Positions 1-5,936 are shown, counted from the first letter of the stretch. The stretch is DNA of 5,974 bases from Peptococcaceae bacterium UBA7185 (GCA_002491065.1 DKVF01000027.1:1-5974); one strand, 5' to 3'. Notes: a model not told the origin generated them from the letters alone. Translations and numbers: made by a program.

Positions 1-619
1 GGTGAAGCCGCGCCGTACCTCTCCCCCAAAGCCGGTTTCCAAAGTTGGGCTGCTGGTGGACATTGAGGCGGCGGTCCGCTCCGGCAAGGGTCCAGGGTAT
101 GAACGCTGGGCGAAGGTGTTCAACTTAAAACAACTCTCCCAGGCGGTGATCTGGCTCAAAGAGCATGGCGATATGAGCTATGAGGATTTGCAGAAAAGAT
201 CAGACGCCGCTACCGACAGCTTCAATGCGTTGTCGGCACAGATTAAGGAACTGGAATCGCAGATGACCGCCAACGGGGAGCTGCAGAAACAGATCGTAAA
301 TTATGCCAAGACGCGGGCGGTCTATGTGGAGTACCGGAAAGCCGGGTACAGCAAAAAATTCCGTGCTGCGCATGAGACGGAAATCCTTCTGCACCAGGCG
401 GCAAAGAAACATTTTGACGAGCTGGGGATTACAAAGCTGCCTTCCGTCAAATCTCTGCGGGAGGAATACACCGGACTTCTGGAACAGAAACGGAAAGCCT
501 ATTCTTCTTACAAACAGGCCAGAGCTGATATGAAAGAACTCTATAATGTCCGGGCGAATGTGGATTACTTGTTGAATGTATCTACCATTGAGCAGAATCG
601 AGATAAGACACGACAATAA
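1..619 (+). CDS. Relaxase/mobilization nuclease, C-terminal part (cut by left edge)
   Basis: This is the C-terminal part of a conjugative relaxase, the enzyme that nicks the transfer origin and pilots single-stranded DNA during conjugation. The frame is open from base 2 and stops with TAA at 617-619, giving about 205 residues. The GTG at base 2 is most likely an internal valine, because the gene should continue upstream where the catalytic Tyr and histidine-triad domain would lie. The part visible here has the charged, helical tail I recognise from relaxases of Tn1549-like Firmicute ICEs. Key stretches are LLVDIEAAVRSGKG, GYERWAKVFNLKQLSQ, YVEYRKAGYSKKF and LLHQAAKKHFDELG. Much of it (about residues 60-190) should form coiled coil. 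No catalytic motif can be seen, so activity cannot be judged. GC content and codon choice look higher than in the genes that follow, consistent with the downstream module having a different history. The family call is from memory of the family, not from a search. Confidence 0.85.
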   Translation, partial: VKPRRTSPPKPVSKVGLLVDIEAAVRSGKGPGYERWAKVFNLKQLSQAVIWLKEHGDMSYEDLQKRSDAATDSFNALSAQIKELESQMTANGELQKQIVNYAKTRAVYVEYRKAGYSKKFRAAHETEILLHQAAKKHFDELGITKLPSVKSLREEYTGLLEQKRKAYSSYKQARADMKELYNVRANVDYLLNVSTIEQNRDKTRQ

Positions 620-662
620 TAGTATTCCAAATTCATTTGTGTATTTTAAGAAAAGTAGAAAA

Positions 663-696
663 TCTTTATGGAATCTTCAAAATTGCCCGGTATGCT
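663..696 (+). promoter_or_regulatory. Putative nisin-type promoter of the FEG-I operon: TCT-N8-TCT box plus -10
   Basis: A direct repeat AATCTT occurs at 661-666 and again at 672-677, one helical turn (11 bases) apart. Its core is TCT at 663-665, eight bases, then TCT at 674-676. The nisin nisA and nisF promoters carry a TCT-N8-TCT motif at about -39 to -26 that is needed for NisR control. Here a -10-like TATGCT lies at 691-696, 14 bases after the second TCT; my recollection of PnisA is about 13. A start near 702 would put the repeat at about -39 to -26. No good -35 box is visible, as expected for an activator-dependent promoter. The motif and spacing are seen; binding by the regulator encoded at 3759-4418 is inferred. 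Confidence 0.55.
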
Positions 697-712
697 ATCC
701 GTAAAATCAAAG

Positions 713-718
713 AAAGGA
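713..718 (+). promoter_or_regulatory. Ribosome binding site that sets the ATPase start
   Basis: AAAGGA at 713-718 lies 10 bases before the ATG at 729. It is only one base from the in-frame TTG at 720, which is too close to serve it, and 16 bases from the ATG at 735, which is too far. This is why the ATPase start is placed at 729. Confidence 0.6.
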
Positions 719-728
719 CTTGATTATT

Positions 729-1430
729 ATGGATATGATTTTGAAAACGATTGACCTCTGCAAATCTTTCAGCGGGCAGATGGCCGTAAATAATATATCG
801 CTGAACATTGAAAAAAATTCCGTCTATGGACTATTGGGACCGAACGGAGCTGGAAAGTCTACAACGCTCAAAATGATTACAGGCATTTTAAAACCGACCT
901 CTGGAAGTATAGAGTTTGACGGGCACCTGTGGAAGCGGAATGATCTGGAGCATATCGGCGCGTTGATTGAGATGCCCCCGCTTTACGAAAATCTGACTGC
1001 ATACGAAAATCTCAAAGTCAGAACTACATTGCTCGGCCTGGACAATGCACGAATTAACGAGGTATTGCAAATTGTCCAGCTCACAAATACCGGCAGGAAA
1101 CGGGTCGGGCAGTTTTCTCTTGGCATGAAGCAGCGGCTTGGAATTGCGATTGCATTACTGAATCATCCGAAGCTGCTCATTCTTGACGAGCCTACAAACG
1201 GTCTTGACCCAGTGGGAATTGAAGAACTCAGGGAGCTGATCCGTTCCTTCCCCACAAAAGGCATTACCGTTATTTTGTCCAGTCACATTCTTTCGGAAGT
1301 GCAGCAGACAGCCGACCATATTGGCATTATTGCGGGCGGTATTTTAGGATATGAGGGGAAACTAAATGCGAATGAAAATCTGGAACAGCTTTTTATGGAT
1401 GTTGTAAAGAGCAATCACAGGGAGGGTTAA
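729..1430 (+). CDS. lanF: Lantibiotic immunity ABC transporter, ATP-binding subunit (LanF/gallidermin-protection type)
   Basis: This is the cytoplasmic ATPase that powers a LanFEG exporter, which moves lantibiotic peptide from the membrane to the outside. Starting at ATG 729 (MDMILKTIDL) it has 233 residues, the usual LanF size. The motifs are in order: Walker A GPNGAGKST (37-45), E-loop LIEMPPLYENLTAYENL with Glu81, signature FSLGMKQR (129-136), Walker B LLILDEP (149-155), D-loop GLD (158-160) and switch His186. Glu81 stands where most ABC ATPases have the Q-loop glutamine; this E-loop is a known hallmark of the LanF family (shown for NukF) and separates it from ordinary ABC-2 or bacitracin-type ATPases. 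It is the first gene of a tight operon, with the permease starting 3 bases after its stop. A separate Shine-Dalgarno for that permease, GGAGGG at 1421-1426, lies inside the 3' end of this gene. All catalytic motifs look intact. The symbol is the generic family name. Confidence 0.93.
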   Translation: MDMILKTIDLCKSFSGQMAVNNISLNIEKNSVYGLLGPNGAGKSTTLKMITGILKPTSGSIEFDGHLWKRNDLEHIGALIEMPPLYENLTAYENLKVRTTLLGLDNARINEVLQIVQLTNTGRKRVGQFSLGMKQRLGIAIALLNHPKLLILDEPTNGLDPVGIEELRELIRSFPTKGITVILSSHILSEVQQTADHIGIIAGGILGYEGKLNANENLEQLFMDVVKSNHREG

Positions 1431-1433
1431 GGT

Positions 1434-2153
1434 ATGAACTACTTAAAATCAGAGCATTTAAAATTCAAAAGGACAATATCAAACAAATTGATTTTTATCA
1501 TTCCTTTTCTCACAGCTATCTTTGCATGGCTTATCGGCGGTTTTTATGGTTTTCAGTACATGACTCTTTACTGGTGGTATGCTTTCCTGATTCCGGGGGC
1601 AATCGCAATTTTATGTTCGCTGTCACACCGGAAAGAAGAAAACGCAGGTAAATACTATTCCGTATATTCTATGCCTGTGAATCTTTCAAAATTTGAACTG
1701 GCAAAGGGGATTATTCTGATTGAAAAGTTACTTGTCGCAGGGATATTTTTAGCAATACTTATCTCTGTCAGCAGTGTTATTTCCCCAGCAACGGCAGTAT
1801 ATTCCGTTCCACAAAGCATAGCGGGCAGTATAGCAATTATCCTTGCATCTGTATGGCAGATTCCGTTGTGTTTATATCTTGCTCGCAAAACAGGATTGTT
1901 TGTACCAATCATAGTAAATACTATACTTGGTATATTTATCCCTATCTTATTAGGGAATACGGCGGTCTGGTGGTTAGTACCTTATTGCTATGCGGCAAAA
2001 TTGGCAGAGCCTCTTATGGGAATTGAACTCCGGGGAACCTTTGCGGGAAATACTGGATTTTCTATAACTATTCTGATTTCCCTCGCATTGTCAATATTCC
2101 TGTTTTTTGTTTTGTCTTTCGTGGACGCAAAAGATTTTTTAAAAAGGAGGTAA
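1434..2153 (+). CDS. lanE: Lantibiotic immunity ABC transporter permease, MutE/EpiE (LanE) family
   Basis: This is one of two unlike membrane subunits of the LanFEG lantibiotic exporter. The 239 residues match the normal LanE length, and about six membrane segments can be seen at roughly 18-38, 45-64, 98-117, 129-150, 155-174 and 209-230. The short basic N-terminus (MNYLKSEHLKFKRT) and the cytoplasmic stretch after segment 2, with E68-E69-x-A71 and P81, resemble the matching parts of the next gene (E76-E77-x-A79, P89). The two permeases are therefore probably ancient duplicates, and this stretch is the likely coupling surface for the ATPase. The ATG at 1434 has GGAGGG 7 bases upstream. The 3' end (2144-2151) contains AAGGAGGT, the ribosome site of the next permease, so translation is probably coupled. 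The alternative, a generic ABC-2 permease, is unlikely given the neighbours. The symbol is the generic family name. Confidence 0.88.
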   Translation: MNYLKSEHLKFKRTISNKLIFIIPFLTAIFAWLIGGFYGFQYMTLYWWYAFLIPGAIAILCSLSHRKEENAGKYYSVYSMPVNLSKFELAKGIILIEKLLVAGIFLAILISVSSVISPATAVYSVPQSIAGSIAIILASVWQIPLCLYLARKTGLFVPIIVNTILGIFIPILLGNTAVWWLVPYCYAAKLAEPLMGIELRGTFAGNTGFSITILISLALSIFLFFVLSFVDAKDFLKRR

Positions 2154-2157
2154 CGAA

Positions 2158-2889
2158 ATGGGCTTTCTTGGTGCAGTTCATTCCGAGTTGGTCAAAACAA
2201 AGCATACGCCATTTAGGATCATTCATTTATGTGTACCTGTTATGGGAGCGTTGCTGTTTGTTGTTTACTATTTTCTGTATGGCAGCACAGCAGACGGTAA
2301 AAAACTAAAAATGATATTGGAACTCACAGCAACGGTTTTTCCTTTGTTGATCAGCGTTATTGTTGGCTTGAATATTACATTAGAAGAAAAGGCTTCCCAT
2401 TTCCAGCCATTGCTTGCCGTACCAAACCGGCGCAAGATGATACTTGCAAAATTAGCTTATCTTTATGGCGCGGGGATCACCTCGTTATCCTGTCTGTTCC
2501 TGCTATTCGTATTTGGAATACAATTCTTGGGAATAGCTGATACAGTGCAGCCTGGCACATTAACCAGGGCGGCCGCGGGAATCGCGTTCTGTAATTTGAT
2601 TATTTATGTTTTGCACCTGTTTCTCAGCCTTAAATTTGGCCTGGGTATCTCACTGTTTTGGGGCGTGTTTGAAAGTATGCAATGTATTTTGTATAGCAAT
2701 ATTGAGCTGAATGGCGTAGCCCGGTATATCCCCTTTGCATGGTCTATGAACTGGGTGCGCGATATTTTGAATCATCAGTTTTTCGCTCATGGAACAGAAT
2801 GGGTATGGATTGCTGTGCTGACAATAGGCAGCTTACTGGTGACTTTATTATGGTTTTCTCATTGGGAAGGACGGAAAAATTATGAATAA
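2158..2889 (+). CDS. lanG: Lantibiotic immunity ABC transporter permease, MutG (LanG) family
   Basis: This is the second membrane subunit of the LanFEG exporter. It has 243 residues and about six hydrophobic segments, near 21-41, 54-74, 104-125, 138-157, 160-179 and 215-233. The N-terminus (SELVKTKHTPFR) and the cytoplasmic EEKASHFQPLLAVPNRRK loop (76-93) are typical of MutG/LanG-like proteins. The loop aligns with the corresponding loop of the preceding permease with identical EE-x-A to Pro spacing. The start ATG at 2158 is 6 bases after a near-perfect AAGGAGGT, and only 4 bases separate it from the preceding stop. Its last 8 bases overlap the start of the lipoprotein gene (2882), which implies translational coupling of the pump to the surface lipoprotein. 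No frameshift or missing segment is visible. The symbol is the generic family name. Confidence 0.88.
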   Translation: MGFLGAVHSELVKTKHTPFRIIHLCVPVMGALLFVVYYFLYGSTADGKKLKMILELTATVFPLLISVIVGLNITLEEKASHFQPLLAVPNRRKMILAKLAYLYGAGITSLSCLFLLFVFGIQFLGIADTVQPGTLTRAAAGIAFCNLIIYVLHLFLSLKFGLGISLFWGVFESMQCILYSNIELNGVARYIPFAWSMNWVRDILNHQFFAHGTEWVWIAVLTIGSLLVTLLWFSHWEGRKNYE

Positions 2890-3697
2890 ATGTGGAAAAA
2901 TGATGATGGCATTACTGGCCGCTTTTGCTGTTTGCTTTTCTCTTGCAGGCTGTTCTTTACAGGACAAAATCAAGGAATATTCCAGTAACAAGGAGCAATG
3001 CTATCTGAATGCAGAGAACGTGACGCAATTTTCCTATAAGGGAAATGACTATATCATTTTAGAGGACACCGTATCTAACGGCGGGCTTGGGGAATGGGTT
3101 GGATATATCCGGCAGCTTACCGCCATAGATGAAGCGGGAAAAGTGTTGCTTCAAGAAAATGTGGAATCTGCCACCTTTCACACGTTGGCAGATTTAGCGG
3201 AAAAAGCCCCGGAAGCCGCTTATATTATCCCTTTCTTGAATGTGTATGCAGCTCCCAATGCCGACACCTATCTGATTGTAGATGTAAATGGAGAATACCA
3301 CAAAGCTATTACACATGAAAAACTGAAAGACACGGATATTGTCTTTGACTTTAAAGAAACGAAACAATCTATAAACGGAAGCTTTGAAGTCAACCCGGCA
3401 AATGCTACGCAGCTTCTTTGTGACGGGACGGTTTATCAAGTAACGTTTGACGTGGTATCAAATGATGACTTAGGCAGATATATTGATATTCTCGCAGAAA
3501 GCGTTACATTCGATACCGAAACAAAAATCCCTTTTTCAAAGGAGGATTTGAACAAGATTGACTGGAACGGGGAGAATGCCGGGCAGGGGCGGGAGCAATG
3601 GTTTTACACAGATGTTTATGAGATTTATGGAACCGATACAACCGAAGCGGTTGCAGTCAAGGTAAATAACATCTATCATATCGCCAAGCGGCAATGA
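2882..3697 (+). CDS. lanI: NisI/SpaI-like lantibiotic immunity lipoprotein, probably two-domain
   Basis: This is a secreted, membrane-anchored protein that should bind the lantibiotic, or shield its target, at the outer face of the membrane. Residues 1-24 form a lipoprotein signal: a basic start (MNKCGK), a hydrophobic core (7-22) and a lipobox LAGC with Cys24 as the lipidated residue. The mature part seems to be two copies of one fold. ENVTQFSYKGNDY (45-57) with TVSNGGLGEWVGYI (63-76) matches NATQLLCDGTVYQ (174-186) with VVSNDDLGRYIDI (191-203). NVYAAPNADTYLIVDVNGEYH (120-140) matches DVYEIYGTDTTEAVAVKVNNIYH (244-266). NisI is known to have two SpaI-like domains, and the 271-residue length suits that arrangement. 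The gene starts inside the end of the permease gene (8-base overlap) with GAAGGA 10 bases upstream. The family call rests on lipobox, duplication and position; the primary sequence of LanI proteins is poorly conserved. The symbol is generic. Confidence 0.75.
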   Translation: MNKCGKMMMALLAAFAVCFSLAGCSLQDKIKEYSSNKEQCYLNAENVTQFSYKGNDYIILEDTVSNGGLGEWVGYIRQLTAIDEAGKVLLQENVESATFHTLADLAEKAPEAAYIIPFLNVYAAPNADTYLIVDVNGEYHKAITHEKLKDTDIVFDFKETKQSINGSFEVNPANATQLLCDGTVYQVTFDVVSNDDLGRYIDILAESVTFDTETKIPFSKEDLNKIDWNGENAGQGREQWFYTDVYEIYGTDTTEAVAVKVNNIYHIAKRQ

Positions 3698-3704
3698 TGG
3701 TTTT

Positions 3705-3730
3705 TCTGCCCTTAAAGATTATGCTATACT
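3705..3730 (+). promoter_or_regulatory. Putative extended -10 promoter for the regulator-kinase pair
   Basis: TGC-TATACT at 3722-3730 fits an extended -10 (TGn before a box differing from TATAAT at one base). Only a weak T-rich -35 lies upstream near 3702-3708. It is followed by AAAGGAGG at 3744-3751, 7 bases before the ATG at 3759. There is no TCT-N8-TCT repeat here, in contrast to the ATPase promoter, suggesting basal constitutive expression of the sensor system, as for nisRK. No terminator hairpin separates it from the lipoprotein gene, so read-through from the FEG-I operon is also possible. Confidence 0.5.
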
Positions 3731-3758
3731 GAAAAGAACAACGAAAGGAGGCGACAAT

Positions 3759-4418
3759 ATGGCAGCAATCCTTATGGTTGATGATGAACAGTCTATTTTA
3801 GAACTTGTCAAAAACGGGCTGCAAAAAGACGGACATCTTGTTACCATCTATACGTCTGCTGCACAGGTGCCACTTGATAAACTGAATAGGTACGACTTGA
3901 TTATACTGGATATTATGATGCCGGATATAGACGGCTTTTCCTATTGTGATAAAATCCGTTCCCTTGTGGACTGTCCGATTCTCTTTCTAACCGCAAAGAC
4001 AATGGAAAATGATATTACATTTGGGCTGGGTCTGGGCGCAGACGACTATCTGACAAAACCTTTCCGCATTGCAGAACTCAGGGCAAGGGTAAACGCTCAC
4101 TTACGCCGCGAACACAGGGAACGGCATACGGCCCTTGCTTTTGACAGGATAAAAATAGATTTATCTGCAAAGGAATTACGGGTAGATAATACCCCTGTTC
4201 CCCTGACCAAAAGCGAATACCTGATTTGTGAATACCTTGCCCGGAATAAAGGGCAGGTATTTTCAAAGGAACAGATTTACGAAGCGGTTTTTAGCTTAGA
4301 GGGCGACAGTGATAATTCCACCATTTCCACTCATATCAAAAATATTCGGGCGAAATTAAGTAAGTGGGATATTCAGCCGATTGTGACAGTCTGGGGGATT
4401 GGGTATAAATGGGAATGA
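3759..4418 (+). CDS. lanR: Response regulator, OmpR family (NisR/SpaR-like)
   Basis: This is the cytoplasmic transcription factor of a two-component system. The 219 residues contain a receiver domain (1 to about 115) with acidic residues D8-D9, phosphoacceptor Asp51 in LIILDIMMPD, Thr78 and Lys100 in LTKPF. A winged-helix DNA-binding domain follows (about 125-219), with the recognition region NSTISTHIKNIRAKLS and the C-terminal hairpin TVWGIGYKWE. All active-site residues are present. The start ATG at 3759 has an excellent Shine-Dalgarno 7 bases upstream. The stop at 4416-4418 lies inside the kinase gene, so the two are co-translated. The family is broad (VanR, PhoP and others look alike). 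The NisR/SpaR assignment comes from the adjacent LanFEG and lipoprotein genes and from the nisin-type box at 663-676, the likely target. OmpR-type regulators bind direct repeats about 11 bp apart, which matches that site. Confidence 0.9.
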   Translation: MAAILMVDDEQSILELVKNGLQKDGHLVTIYTSAAQVPLDKLNRYDLIILDIMMPDIDGFSYCDKIRSLVDCPILFLTAKTMENDITFGLGLGADDYLTKPFRIAELRARVNAHLRREHRERHTALAFDRIKIDLSAKELRVDNTPVPLTKSEYLICEYLARNKGQVFSKEQIYEAVFSLEGDSDNSTISTHIKNIRAKLSKWDIQPIVTVWGIGYKWE

Positions 4419-5773
4419 AGAAAACAACATCATTGAAAGCGTCTTTCTGGAAATTTTTATGTATGCTGCTTGTGGGACTGTTGGGGGCGGCAGCCGTCCC
4501 CTTCGGCCTTATTTTAGCCGGAACAAATATGGGCTTTATTACTTATGCCAATTATATGGAAAGCAGCGTAAAAAACCTCGCCCCGGTTATCGCTGCCACG
4601 CCGGATCTGGCAGACGTTCAGATTCCTATGGGGTGCAGGTATCTGGTGCTGGATAAGAATTATCGGGTAGTAAAAACGTCCTTAGAGGGTGAAGATTTGG
4701 ACTCGGCTATGGAATATGCCATATCGGGGAGGGCAAATCAAAATCCGGACAAGCAGTACTTATTTGTTACCCGTGAAAACGAATATGTGGTGCTTCAATA
4801 CTATGTCGGTTCGCAGTTTACCAACGAATGGCTTTATGAGCATTTCCCATCGCCGGAAATCCTGCTGTATATCCTCATTGCCATAAACTGTATAATGGTG
4901 TGCATAATCTTAACGGCAAAATTCGCAAAAAATCTACAGGTGCAGCTTTCCCCGCTTTTTGAAGCAACAGAACAGGTTGCGCGGCAAAATCTTGATTTTG
5001 AAGTGGGACACTCCAAAATCAAAGAATTTGAAGATGTACTTTGTTCTTTTTCCGATATGAAAAACAATCTGAAATCATCTTTAGAAAAACAATGGGACGC
5101 AGAGCGATTGCAAAGGGAACAAATCGCGGCGCTTGCTCATGACTTAAAAACACCGTTGACTGTCATTCAAGGAAATATCGATCTGATAAGTGAAACGGAA
5201 CTTGACGACGAGCAGCGGTTATATGCTGGGTATATTACAGAAAGCTCCGAACAGATAGGCGTTTATATTAGGACGCTAATAGATATATCCCGGACTGCCT
5301 CTGGGTATCAGCTTAATTTAGAAAAATTTGATATGGCTGATTATATGGAGCTGATAGAAGTCCGGGCAAGCTCTATGTGTCTTACGAAAGGAATTTCCTT
5401 GCACATGGAAACCGGCATAGATTTAGGTGTTTTTAAAGCGGATAAAATGCTGCTGGAACGGGCGATTATGAATGTGATTGCCAATGCGATAGACTACTCT
5501 CCCACGAAAGGAACCATCTATATCGTAACGAAAAAGGCAGACAACTTTCTGCAAATCTCCATAACGGACGAGGGCAGCGGTTTTACATCGGAAGCCCTGC
5601 ATCATGCACACGAGCAATTTTTCATGAGTGACCATAGCCGGACTTCTAACCTGCATTTTGGTATGGGGCTTTATATTACAAGCTGCATTACCAGGCAGCA
5701 TAACGGGCAGCTCATATTGGAAAATTCTGATATAACAAATGGCGCACAGGTCATTATAAAAATCCCATATTAG
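4409..5773 (+). CDS. lanK: Sensor histidine kinase, NisK/SpaK-like
   Basis: This is a membrane sensor kinase expected to detect an extracellular peptide and phosphorylate the regulator encoded just before it. The 454 residues are close to NisK and SpaK in length. The order is: TM1 (about 14-37), an extracytoplasmic sensor loop of about 110 residues (39-149), TM2 (about 150-170), a HAMP-like linker (172-225), the dimerisation helix with phosphoacceptor His244 in AHDLKTPLT, then the ATP-binding domain with N-box Asn355/Asn359, G1 box DEGSGF (387-392) and G2 box GMGL (418-421). All catalytic boxes are intact. Two starts are possible. ATG 4409 has a G-run (4393-4397) 11 bases upstream and overlaps the regulator by 10 bases. 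ATG 4415 would give a classic ATGA overlap but has a poorer ribosome site. The difference is only two residues. Ligand specificity cannot be read from the sensor loop; the lantibiotic assignment rests on the neighbours. Confidence 0.9.
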   Translation: MGMKKTTSLKASFWKFLCMLLVGLLGAAAVPFGLILAGTNMGFITYANYMESSVKNLAPVIAATPDLADVQIPMGCRYLVLDKNYRVVKTSLEGEDLDSAMEYAISGRANQNPDKQYLFVTRENEYVVLQYYVGSQFTNEWLYEHFPSPEILLYILIAINCIMVCIILTAKFAKNLQVQLSPLFEATEQVARQNLDFEVGHSKIKEFEDVLCSFSDMKNNLKSSLEKQWDAERLQREQIAALAHDLKTPLTVIQGNIDLISETELDDEQRLYAGYITESSEQIGVYIRTLIDISRTASGYQLNLEKFDMADYMELIEVRASSMCLTKGISLHMETGIDLGVFKADKMLLERAIMNVIANAIDYSPTKGTIYIVTKKADNFLQISITDEGSGFTSEALHHAHEQFFMSDHSRTSNLHFGMGLYITSCITRQHNGQLILENSDITNGAQVIIKIPY

Positions 5774-5781
5774 AAAGTAGT

Positions 5782-5803
5782 GGGCGGTATTTCGGTATCG
5801 TCC
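5782..5803 (+). terminator. UUCG-loop hairpin after the kinase gene, possible weak terminator or 3' stabiliser
   Basis: GGGCGGTAT (5782-5790) pairs with GTATCGTCC (5795-5803) around a TTCG tetraloop. This gives nine pairs, three of them G-U. It starts 8 bases after the kinase stop codon, the right place for the end of the operon. The bases after it (ATTATTGGTTTG) are only moderately T-rich, so it is not a textbook Rho-independent terminator; it may instead protect the mRNA 3' end. Confidence 0.45.
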
Positions 5804-5904
5804 ATTATTGGTTTGAGTTGACTGTGAAAGAATTTGATGCCATCCATCTTCTCATTGCAATTCGAAAACGGGTATTGCTGTCCTTTTATTTGGAGGCGGC
5901 AACC

Positions 5905-5910
5905 TATAAT
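5905..5910 (+). promoter_or_regulatory. Consensus -10 box (TATAAT) before the palindrome
   Basis: This is an exact TATAAT. No good -35 lies at 16-18 bases upstream (5882-5887 reads CCTTTT), and there is no TGn extension. If used, transcription would begin near 5917, inside the palindrome at 5914-5930, and run rightwards out of the window. Chance occurrence is possible. Confidence 0.25.
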
Positions 5911-5913
5911 CAA

Positions 5914-5930
5914 GCGTTCCAACGGAACGC
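5914..5930. repeat. Perfect 17-bp palindrome (7-3-7), operator-like or hairpin
   Basis: GCGTTCC, spacer AAC, then GGAACGC is a perfect inverted repeat. It starts 3 bases after the TATAAT at 5905-5910, where a repressor operator would often sit. As RNA it would be a stable hairpin with a very small loop. There is no T-run after it, so it is not a terminator. Confidence 0.5.
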
Positions 5931-5936
5931 GTAGCC

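Noticed and set aside
200..616. Long minus-strand open frame opposite the relaxase
   Set aside because: It is a shadow of the relaxase frame, with no ribosome site and no family resemblance.
628..639. Short palindrome CAAAT-TC-ATTTG after the relaxase stop as a terminator
   Set aside because: Only five AT-rich pairs with a 2-base centre and no T-run; too weak to call.
720..728. TTG at 720 as the ATPase start
   Set aside because: The Shine-Dalgarno AAAGGA ends 1 base before it; the ATG at 729 has the proper 10-base spacing and gives the usual LanF N-terminus.
3686..3710. Possible terminator between lipoprotein and regulator (GGCA ... TGCC around a T-run)
   Set aside because: Only four pairs and the T-run is in the loop, not after the stem.
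3759..5773. VanRS-type glycopeptide resistance sensor pair, considered because of the Tn1549-like context
   Set aside because: No vanY/W/H/B/X genes follow; the neighbours are LanFEG and an immunity lipoprotein, and the upstream box is of nisin type.
5776..5933. Plus-strand open frame after the kinase (ends LEAATYNQAFQRNA), with a GTG at 5824
   Set aside because: The GTG lacks a Shine-Dalgarno site, the peptide would be only 36 residues, and I recognise no family. It may be a gene remnant but cannot be supported.
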